From the NCBI RefSeq assembly GCF_900102025.1, contig NZ_FNAU01000004.1, positions 1-64,000 of the forward strand: 64,000 nt of DNA, given 5' to 3'. The first letter of the stretch is position 1, and every line of letters starts with the position of its first letter. Shown piece after piece: positions 57,191-64,000 of the stretch. This stretch comes from Actinobaculum suis. GTDB taxonomy: Bacteria; Actinomycetota; Actinomycetes; Actinomycetales; Actinomycetaceae. Made by a program: the position numbers and the translations under genes. Below the pieces are notes generated by a model that saw nothing but the letters and a program-made list of their open reading frames with translations, did no database searches and was not told the DNA's origin.

Positions 57191-58078
57191 ATGTACGTGC
57201 ACGAAAATCTCGTAGTCGTGGGAGTCGATGGATCGGAATCGGCGCTGGCCGCATTGCGGTGGGCAGCAGCGGTAGCGCGCAATCGCGGTGCCGAACTGCG
57301 CGCAGTGACCTGCTACCAGCCCGGCCCGGATCCAGAAGCTTCCCGCGTGGGTGCCGAATCAATCGCCCACGAAGCCCTGGCAAAAACTGATACTACTGGC
57401 CTGAAAATAAGTGTTCATGTGGAAGCCGGCTCCGCGGGAGAGGTGCTCGTTGAACAGTCGAAAATTGCTTCCCGCGTCGTCGTCGGATATTTGGGTGCAG
57501 ACACCACGGGAGGTGCTGAACCCGGACCGGTAGCCACCTACGTGACCACCCGTGCCTACTGCGCCACCGTAGTAGTACCGCGCACCGAAAGCACCCGCCT
57601 GCCCATCCGCCACATCGTAGTAGGCGTAGACGGCTCCACCGCCTCCCGCTACGCAGTAGAACTAGCCGTGCGCATGGCCGGCCGCTGGGGCGCCAAACTT
57701 TCCGCCATCAACAGCGTGCACGTGGAATCCCAGGCGGGGATGCTCGTGAGCCCCGAACTAGCTAAGGAAGTTCTGGAAGATACCCGGGTGGGGCTGGAAG
57801 AAACTGTGCAGGAAATCATGACCGGCAAGGAAGAAATCGAGGTCAAATGCTACGCCGTGGAAGGTTCGGCGGCGCGCTTACTCGGCGAACTCTCCTCCTC
57901 GGTAGACCTCGTGGTGGTCGGTACGCGCGGCCGTAGCGGCGTGGCGCAGTTTATTTTCGGGTCGACGGCGCAAGGCGTGCTCCGCAATGCGAAATCTCCC
58001 GTGGTGGTAGTACCAGCCCGCGCGGCCGAAAACGTGCACGCCCCGAATACGAACGTGCCCTGGGAAGCCGGGTTCTAA
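57191..58078 (+). CDS. Tandem universal stress protein
   Basis: A 295-residue protein of two Usp domains. The first begins NLVVVGVDGSESALAALRWA (about 6-25); the second begins RHIVVGVDGSTASRYAVELA (about 141-160). The ATP-binding motif G-x2-G-x9-G(S/T) is clear in the second (VVGTRGRSGVAQFIFGST) but not in the first (VVGYLGADTTGG). Double-Usp proteins are common in actinobacteria and respond to dormancy, hypoxia or stress. The ATG lies 14 bases after GGAAGAA; no operon partner is seen. Confidence 0.92.
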   Translation: MYVHENLVVVGVDGSESALAALRWAAAVARNRGAELRAVTCYQPGPDPEASRVGAESIAHEALAKTDTTGLKISVHVEAGSAGEVLVEQSKIASRVVVGYLGADTTGGAEPGPVATYVTTRAYCATVVVPRTESTRLPIRHIVVGVDGSTASRYAVELAVRMAGRWGAKLSAINSVHVESQAGMLVSPELAKEVLEDTRVGLEETVQEIMTGKEEIEVKCYAVEGSAARLLGELSSSVDLVVVGTRGRSGVAQFIFGSTAQGVLRNAKSPVVVVPARAAENVHAPNTNVPWEAGF

Positions 58079-58334
58079 ACCCAGCGACGGCGAAAACCCG
58101 GCGGCAGCGTAACTTTGGTGCGGCGGCAGCATAACTTTGGCGCCGCGGGAGGCTGTGCCGGGCATGGCGTGGGCCATGGCGCGCGGATACGGCGCCGGCC
58201 GCCTGCCAGGCCCGCAAATTCCGCGCCGCAAAACATCTAATCTCGCCCTACCGCAAACCCGCACCTTAAGACAACCGAGAAGCGGCTAACAAGCACTCGG
58301 AATTAGATGCGGGGCGCGGTAGACTAAGCGGGTT

Positions 58335-58406
58335 GCCCTCGTAGCTCAGGGGAAGAGCGACCGCCTCCTAAGCGGTAGGTCGAAGGTTCGAATCCTTTCG
58401 GGGGCA
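58335..58406 (+). tRNA. tRNA-Arg (anticodon CCT)
   Basis: Acceptor GCCCTCG with CGGGGGC, D arm GCTC/GAGC, anticodon arm ACCGC-CTCCTAA-GCGGT, T loop TTCGAAT. The CCA end is not encoded. It reads the rare codon AGG. Confidence 0.95.
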
Positions 58407-58538
58407 CGAAAAGGTCGGGGCGCCTGATTGGCCCGGTGAGCAGGTGAATTGGCACCGCCGCGGGTATGTAATGCGCGCGCGTGCCGCTACGCTCGCGCCG
58501 TGTTTTATTGCCGAAGGAAAATGCCCGGAGAGGAAGCG

Positions 58539-59783
58539 ATGGGTAAGCAAACCGAGGAAGAAAAGCCAGCCCTGCGCATTGTAATGCCCGTAGTGCATAC
58601 CTCTCCGCTGGCAACCCCCGGTTCGGCAGATGCGGGCGGGCTAAATGTTACCGTCACCAAAGTGGCCGGCGCGCTCGCTGCTCGCGGCCACCGCGTAGAT
58701 ATTGTGACCAGGCATTTTGCTCCGAATATGCCCTACGTGGAAGAAGTCAGCCCGGGAATTCGGGTTTTCTACCTGCCGGCCGGCCCGGCCTGTATGGTCG
58801 CTAAATCGGCGGCGGAATGCCTGATTGCGCCTTTCACACGCGAGTTCCAAAACTGGTGGGAAAACTATGGGGAAGGCGTGAATATTGTCCACGCCCACCA
58901 CTGGTTTGCGGGCGTGGCCGCCGCGCCAGTAGCTCGGCGGGCCGGGGTGCCGTTAGTTGCTTCCTACCATTCGGTAGCCGCGCCGGAAGGAGCGGGCCTG
59001 GAACTGGGGGAACCGGCCGAATCTCCGGGGCGGGCGGCTGGGGAAGCTGAAATTGCCCGCACTGCTGATCTGATCGTGGCGGTTTCGCAGGCCGAAGCAC
59101 AGATGATTACCGACCATTACGGGCAGCCGCGCGGCCCGGTAAAAGTGGTGCATCCCGGGGTCGATACAAAGCTGTTCCATCCGGCTACCGGCACGGAAAT
59201 CCCGGCGCAAGTAATGCAGGTTACGGAGGGGCGGCCCTATATTTTCTTCGCGGCGCGCCTGCAACCTTTGAAAGCACCAGAATTGGCGATTCGCGCTCTG
59301 GCAGAAATTCCGGTTGCCGCCCGGCCGTTGCTCGTGCTTGCGGGAGAAGCGTCCAGTGATTTTGCGGGCTATGAACAAGACCTGCAAGACTTAGCAGCCG
59401 CGGTGGGCGTGGCCGGGGATACGCGCATGATTAGCCCGCTTTCCCGGCAAAACCTGGCGGTCATGCTCGCTCATGCCAAGTTGCTTATTAGCCCTTCCTA
59501 TTCAGAAACGTTTGGGATCATCAATCTGGAGGCCTCCGCTTCCGGGATACCCGTGGTAGCTTGGCGCAGTTCCGGGATTCCCGAATCCGTGCGCGACGGC
59601 GTCACGGGAACCTTGTGCCGCACGCGCGAACCTGCTGAATGGGCGCAAGCGGTAGTGCGTTATTTGGAAGATCCAGAACTATGGGCCCAGCATGCGGCCG
59701 GAGGCCGCCAGTTCGCCCTCGCCCACACTTGGGATAAGGTCGCGCGTGAATATATTGCTGCCTACGAATCGGTGGTTTCATAA
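58539..59783 (+). CDS. mshA: MshA-like glycosyltransferase (mycothiol synthesis)
   Basis: A 414-residue GT4 glycosyltransferase. HTSPLATPGSADAGGLNVTV (about 18-37) matches the substrate-binding loop of MshA, which joins N-acetylglucosamine to 1L-inositol 1-phosphate. GEPAESPGRAAGEAEIARTA is equivalent to the MshA GE(P)AEP motif; VVHPGVDTKLFHP and the EX7E region SETFGIINLEASASG complete the GT-B fold. A GAGG ribosome site just before this ATG is preferred to an ATG six codons upstream. A MshB-like deacetylase gene begins 3 bases later, which strengthens the assignment. Confidence 0.8.
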   Translation: MGKQTEEEKPALRIVMPVVHTSPLATPGSADAGGLNVTVTKVAGALAARGHRVDIVTRHFAPNMPYVEEVSPGIRVFYLPAGPACMVAKSAAECLIAPFTREFQNWWENYGEGVNIVHAHHWFAGVAAAPVARRAGVPLVASYHSVAAPEGAGLELGEPAESPGRAAGEAEIARTADLIVAVSQAEAQMITDHYGQPRGPVKVVHPGVDTKLFHPATGTEIPAQVMQVTEGRPYIFFAARLQPLKAPELAIRALAEIPVAARPLLVLAGEASSDFAGYEQDLQDLAAAVGVAGDTRMISPLSRQNLAVMLAHAKLLISPSYSETFGIINLEASASGIPVVAWRSSGIPESVRDGVTGTLCRTREPAEWAQAVVRYLEDPELWAQHAAGGRQFALAHTWDKVAREYIAAYESVVS

Positions 59784-59786
59784 AAC

Positions 59787-60785
59787 ATGCCCGTACACGC
59801 AAAGAATAATCCGGCAAATAACCCGGCCCGGCCGGTCCCGGAAAATAGCTCGCAGCAACCGGCCCCGGCAAGTTTCCAAACCCCGGGAAGTAGCCCCGCC
59901 CACCCGCTCGACCTTGCAAGTTTTTTGGATTCTCCGGCTCGGCAAGTAGTTATGGGGCACGTGCTTTTCATTCATGCCCACCCGGACGACGAAGCCGTGC
60001 AAACCGGTGCCCTTGTGGCCGCGTTGGCCGCCCGCACCCAAGTTTCGATTCTTACCTGCACGCGCGGCGAAATGGGGGAGGCAATTCCCGGGGTGCTCCC
60101 GGAAAATGCCACCGCGCAGGATTTTATTGCGCAACGTTTGCGGGAAACTGCGCGCGGCCGGGAAATCCTGGGTGCCCAGGCAGGATATTTCTTGGGCATT
60201 CCGCCGGCTTTGGCCCCCGGTGCTCACGCGCGCCACTATTCGGATTCGGGGATGCGGTGGATTCGGGAAGGCCTGGCTGGTCCGGCGCCGCAGGCTCCCG
60301 CAAATGCGCTGGCTTTGCTTCCCCTGGCCCAAGAGGTTGACGACGCCGTTACCCTGGCTACGGCCATCGGTGCCACGGTGCTAATTGGCTACGACGCGGA
60401 AGGTTCCTACGGGCACCCGGATCATTTACGGGCCCATGAAATCGCACTTGGCGTGGCCCGGCGCACCGGCCTGCCGCTTTTCGAAATTGCCTCCAGCGGC
60501 GTTGCCTCCGGCAGCAGCGTTGCCTCCGCCGATACCTCCGGCGATACCTTCGGCAGCGCACCCGGTATTACGCCCGGCGGTGCGGCTGTTGCCCCGCCTG
60601 CCGAGGGCGCTTTTACGTGGGTAGATGTGAGCGGCTATGTGGATACGGCGGCCCGCGCGTTGGCGGAGTATCGAACTCAATTGTCACTGGTTGAAAAACA
60701 GGGACGCCTAATGATCCGGCATGTGGGTGGGCAATACCAGGAGATTTACGCGCAGGCCGGGTTGCGTGCCCGATCTTTGCCCTGA
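59787..60785 (+). CDS. mshB: MshB-like PIG-L deacetylase (mycothiol synthesis)
   Basis: A 332-residue LmbE/PIG-L zinc deacetylase. The zinc motif HAHPDDEAVQTGA (about 61-73), TRGEMGE and EGSYGHPDH (with the third zinc histidine, about 209-217) are as in MshB, which deacetylates GlcNAc-inositol. A Ser/Gly/Ala/Thr insert (about 232-270) is extra. The first 55 residues are low-complexity; an internal ATG just before GHVLFIHAHPDDE (59952) may be the true start, though no ribosome site is clear for either. The gene follows mshA by 3 bases. Confidence 0.82.
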   Translation: MPVHAKNNPANNPARPVPENSSQQPAPASFQTPGSSPAHPLDLASFLDSPARQVVMGHVLFIHAHPDDEAVQTGALVAALAARTQVSILTCTRGEMGEAIPGVLPENATAQDFIAQRLRETARGREILGAQAGYFLGIPPALAPGAHARHYSDSGMRWIREGLAGPAPQAPANALALLPLAQEVDDAVTLATAIGATVLIGYDAEGSYGHPDHLRAHEIALGVARRTGLPLFEIASSGVASGSSVASADTSGDTFGSAPGITPGGAAVAPPAEGAFTWVDVSGYVDTAARALAEYRTQLSLVEKQGRLMIRHVGGQYQEIYAQAGLRARSLP

Positions 60786-60848
60786 GAAATACGGGTAACG
60801 TGCGAAAAATATCGCGGCGAGGATCAAGATTTTTTATGCGCGCGCGGC

Positions 60849-60854
60849 TACGGT
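60849..60854 (+). promoter_or_regulatory. -10 box of leaderless helicase-like gene
   Basis: TACGGT, 6 bases before the GTG start. Confidence 0.5.
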
Positions 60855-60860
60855 ATTGGT

Positions 60861-63800
60861 GTGAGTCCTTTCTTCAAGCGCAATCGCAATAAAAATAATG
60901 CCTCCCGCGAGGGCGTGGAGGAAGTACAAGCCGGGGAATTCTCCACACCGAGCGCAGAAAGCCCCGCACCGAGTGCTGCCAGTTCCGAGGTCGCCAACTC
61001 GGAGGCTGCCAGCTTCACGGAACCCGGTTCCGTGCCGAGCGCGGATAGTACCGCGGGCTTCTCACTAACGCCCGGCGAAACCACAAGCGCAGCGGAGGGC
61101 ACCACCGGTGCCAGCGTCGCCTCTGCCAACAGTGCCGCAGATAACGCGGCAGAATCTCCCGCTGATTTAGAACTACCACTTCACCGGGATGTAACCGCGC
61201 GCAGCGAAACCCAACTTACGAGTAGAACATTGGCCCCGAGTGTGGAATCACGGCCCTCCGCTGGGCCGGGCCGGGCGGCGGGAACTCCACCGGCACGGCA
61301 CGCAGCCTTGGGTGGCGGTTGGTCGCGCCGTAGCGCCTTACGTTCGGGCCGTCGGTACCGGGCTGCCGGCACTTCTTCCCGTACTGATTCGCGTGACGCA
61401 GAAGCGCGGAACACCGGCCTTAGCGGTGAAAGCTTTTGGGGCGGGGGCGGTGCCACCGCGATGACCAGCGCGGAAGAAGCTGCCGAACCTGCGGTGCAAC
61501 TACCGGAACCTAGCCGGGAAGAGCTTTTGGCCACAGCGCTAGATGAATGGCGCCAAGAACTTACCGCCGCGGTCGCTGAAAACGAATCTAAGGGCACCAA
61601 TCCGGTAATTGATCTCACCCATCCGCATCCAACCGGTGCCGCGCAAATCGCTTCCGGCTCTCCCGCCCTGCTTACGTCTTTGATCCGGGAACCGTACGCG
61701 CAAAACGAAGCGCTCAGCACGCTGGTCCAACTGCGCCAAAAAATCGCGGAAAACCGGGAAAAGTACGGATATGCGGTAGTCCATTTCGCGATCGGGGAGA
61801 TCACCTGGACGGAACTACCTCCTCGCAAAGATGGCGACCAGCTCGAAAACTTTTATGAACAAACCGGGGAACTCAAACTTGATCCGCTAGAGATTCGCCG
61901 GCGCGAAGCCGCTGCCGAAGCGGGCCTGGGCCTGGCCTCCGCTAACCTTTCCGGAACCGGTACCTCTAGCACTTCCAGCACTGCCGGCACGGCCAGCACC
62001 TCCGGCGCCGCCACCCACGCATTCGCAGCAGGCAACTCTACCGCGAACTCTGCCGCGAGCAGTTCTGCTTACAGCGGCGGCCCGGTAGATGACAATGCGC
62101 AAGCCGAAGCCCTCGCCCGCCCTAATTCTTCGTATTTGGAAACAAGCACAGCAGTCCGGGAAGTCCAAGAAGTCACCCACGCGGTGCTTTTACGCACGGT
62201 CCGTTTGGAAGACGAAGGCAAAGATTGCCGCATCGTCCCCACGCGGGATATTTCCGTGAACCCGAAGATTATTGCGGCGCTGCGCGCCCACGGCACTCCC
62301 ACCCGGGAGATTCGCAAGCTTTCTTCCCTGGGATCCATGAGCGAAGACGAAGCGCTCAACCAGGTGCGCCAACTCGCGCAAATATATTTGCCGGGCGCGA
62401 GCTATACACCGGCCCGCAAACTCGGAATTTTCATCGATCCGAACCGGGAAATCCTCGAAGACGTCAACCAAGCCCGGCCCTATATTCGCCGCTCGGGAGT
62501 GTTGGCCGCAGTTGCGGGCCATACCGAAACCCGTAAACTCACCACGGTTCCCTTAGCCCCGGCCGATAGAGAAGACCGCAGTCCGGAAGGTGAACGCGGG
62601 GTAGGCGATCAGGACGTAGCCGAACTGGCGGCGGTGGAAGCCGTAGCCACGGGCCGCGACGTCGTTATTGACACCCCGCCCGGATCTAACGACTTCGGGG
62701 CGAAAGTATCCGTGGCAGCCGACGCTGCCGGTTCGGGCCGTTCGGTTTTGTACGTGCCCGGAAGCGCGAACGAAGCGCGCGCTTTCGTGGAAGAAATGAA
62801 CCGGCTCGGCGTGGGCAACCTCGTCGTCGACTTTACGGATTTGGACGGGGCACCTTTGCGGTTGCGTACCGGCCTGCGCCAACGGATACCGGAGGTGGAC
62901 GACGCCGCTACCCTAGAATTGCGGGCGCGGCTCAAGGAAACCCGGCGGGCCCTCAAAAACTATGTGGCGGCTCTGCACGAAACCGATCCGGCGTGGGGAA
63001 TGTCTGTACACGACGTCTTACAAAAACTCACCCAACTCACGCACGGGCAGCACGCTCCGGCTACGGAAGTCCGCCTAGCTGCGGATGTGGCACGCGACGT
63101 TTACGAACACTGGGATGAAGTGCTCGAACAGCTGGTGGAAGCGGCCCGGGCCGGCGCTTTTGAAGGGACGGACGGTTCGCCGTGGGCAACCTCCACGGTC
63201 CGTACCGAAGCGGAAGCGGAACGTGCCTATTCGGTAGCATCGCGAATGGCGAGCGAAACCGTGCCCTTGGCGATGGAACAGTCGCAACGGATCGCTTCCG
63301 AAACTGGTTTGGACCGGCCGGCCACGGTGGCCGCGTGGATCGAACAAACCAAGATGCTCGACGGCGTTTCCGCCACGCTCGACGTTTTCAAGCCGGATAT
63401 TTATGCCCGCTCGGTGGAAGATATGGTGATTGCGACCGCGACCGATGAATGGCGCGCCCAGCACGGGGAAAGCATGAAGCGGAGTCAACGCCGGGCACTG
63501 CGCAAACAAGCCAAGGACTATGTGCGGCCCGGAGTTTCGGTGCACGACATGCATCATGCTTTGCTGGAGGTCAAAAAACAGCGGGAAGTGTGGCGGCGGT
63601 ATTCTTCGGATTCTTCCTGGCCCACTTTGCCGGAAGGTATGCCGATGATTCGCGCTACCGCGCGGGAAGTGGAAGAACGCGTAGCCGAACTGGAAAGCTT
63701 CCTGCCCGGCATTGGCAAACTTGACCAGATGCCGATCGAAGAACTTGTGGCTTTGACCCGCAAGCTCGCGGCCGGCCAATCGGTGATTGCCAGCCAGCCG

Positions 63801-64000
63801 CGGCGCAATGAGTTGCTCTCCGGTTTGCACCGGCGCGGGCTGGGCGCACTGGTGGAAGACTGCGCGCAACGCGAAGTTCCGGTACAAAAAATTGCGAGCG
63901 AACTCGAATTGGCCCTCACCAATTCGATTTTCGAACAGCTCATTGCTCGCAATACGGTGCTTGCCGATTTGGGGCCGGCCGAACTTACCGAACTGCTCAC
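60861..64000 (+). CDS. Large helicase/AAA-like protein, N-terminal part (cut by window edge)
   Basis: The plus strand stays open from a GTG to the right edge (1046 codons). The first 200 residues are a low-complexity Ser/Ala/Glu/Thr region. A domain with EKYGYAVVHFAIGEITWTEL (about 295) and another Ser/Ala/Thr stretch follow. At about 585-650, QDVAELAAVEAVATGRDVVI, DTPPGSNDFGAKV and SGRSVLYVPGSANEA line up with the start of the SF1 helicase motor domain (GPPGTGKT... GKSVLVV), but the Walker A GK(S/T) is missing. The region after it is helical. The C-terminal motor motifs are beyond the window. A TACGGT box 6 bases upstream supports the start. The mshB stop is 75 bases away. Family assignment is tentative. 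Confidence 0.5.
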   Translation, partial: MSPFFKRNRNKNNASREGVEEVQAGEFSTPSAESPAPSAASSEVANSEAASFTEPGSVPSADSTAGFSLTPGETTSAAEGTTGASVASANSAADNAAESPADLELPLHRDVTARSETQLTSRTLAPSVESRPSAGPGRAAGTPPARHAALGGGWSRRSALRSGRRYRAAGTSSRTDSRDAEARNTGLSGESFWGGGGATAMTSAEEAAEPAVQLPEPSREELLATALDEWRQELTAAVAENESKGTNPVIDLTHPHPTGAAQIASGSPALLTSLIREPYAQNEALSTLVQLRQKIAENREKYGYAVVHFAIGEITWTELPPRKDGDQLENFYEQTGELKLDPLEIRRREAAAEAGLGLASANLSGTGTSSTSSTAGTASTSGAATHAFAAGNSTANSAASSSAYSGGPVDDNAQAEALARPNSSYLETSTAVREVQEVTHAVLLRTVRLEDEGKDCRIVPTRDISVNPKIIAALRAHGTPTREIRKLSSLGSMSEDEALNQVRQLAQIYLPGASYTPARKLGIFIDPNREILEDVNQARPYIRRSGVLAAVAGHTETRKLTTVPLAPADREDRSPEGERGVGDQDVAELAAVEAVATGRDVVIDTPPGSNDFGAKVSVAADAAGSGRSVLYVPGSANEARAFVEEMNRLGVGNLVVDFTDLDGAPLRLRTGLRQRIPEVDDAATLELRARLKETRRALKNYVAALHETDPAWGMSVHDVLQKLTQLTHGQHAPATEVRLAADVARDVYEHWDEVLEQLVEAARAGAFEGTDGSPWATSTVRTEAEAERAYSVASRMASETVPLAMEQSQRIASETGLDRPATVAAWIEQTKMLDGVSATLDVFKPDIYARSVEDMVIATATDEWRAQHGESMKRSQRRALRKQAKDYVRPGVSVHDMHHALLEVKKQREVWRRYSSDSSWPTLPEGMPMIRATAREVEERVAELESFLPGIGKLDQMPIEELVALTRKLAAGQSVIASQPRRNELLSGLHRRGLGALVEDCAQREVPVQKIASELELALTNSIFEQLIARNTVLADLGPAELTELL

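Overview
The window is high-GC actinobacterial chromosome. The evidence is TANNNT promoters placed directly on start codons (leaderless mRNAs), a mycothiol-type mshA-mshB pair, actinobacterial families (DUF3027, DUF3263, DUF4032, LytR_C), a small SRP RNA beside dnaX-recR, a PknB-type kinase, and groEL behind two CIRCE operators. An oxygen-sensitive type of 2-hydroxyacyl-CoA dehydratase/activase (1638 aa) and a beta-glucuronidase suggest a host-associated anaerobe or facultative anaerobe, perhaps of the Actinomycetaceae. That placement is inference only. No plasmid, phage, IS element or CRISPR array is visible.

Layout. 1-335: start of an MmeI-type restriction-modification enzyme leaving the window on the left. 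0.9-5.6 kb: LacI regulator, beta-glucuronidase, SulP anion transporter. 5.9-10.3 kb: pseudouridine catabolism (psuG, psuK, MFS transporter) divergent from a LysR regulator with clustered ATAGG/CCTAT half-sites between them. 10.4-13.4 kb: a DedA-like membrane protein and trpE-trpG. 13.4-19.3 kb: a TetR regulator, two copies of a palindromic operator, and the giant dehydratase/activase. 19.4-27.2 kb: acyl-CoA dehydrogenase, SRP RNA, dnaX-recR, lysC-asd. 27.3-33.3 kb: DUF4032 kinase-like protein, a degenerate ABC ATPase, a transmembrane Ser/Thr kinase, a DsbA-like protein. 33.7-42.3 kb: tRNA-Thr, a hypothetical protein, ung, DUF3263, LytR_C, groEL, an HD-like protein, an SDR and an acyltransferase. 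42.3-47.9 kb: two-component system, PspA and a TPM-domain protein. 48.1-56.9 kb: cold-shock protein, DUF3027, manA, a purine permease with a structured leader, an MFS exporter with a DtxR regulator, NlpC/P60. 57.2-64 kb: double Usp protein, tRNA-Arg, mshA-mshB, and a large helicase-like gene running off the right edge.

Three patterns cross the whole window. First, at least eleven genes have a TANNNT hexamer exactly 6 or 7 bases before the start codon, which fixes several starts and indicates leaderless transcription. Second, many intergenic stretches hold short direct repeats of unrelated sequence, often touching a stop codon. Third, several housekeeping proteins (RecR, DnaX, SDR, HD-like, MFS, DtxR, DUF3027, MshB) carry low-complexity Ala/Pro/Ser/Glu-rich tails or inserts.

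Best candidates for unusual biology: the NCS2 permease leader with mutually exclusive hairpins and a three-way junction; the TetR/palindrome/1638-aa redox enzyme module; the kinase with four DRTQ(V/M)L repeats next to a degenerate ABC ATPase and a kinase-like DUF4032 protein; and the degenerate helicase-like protein after mshAB.
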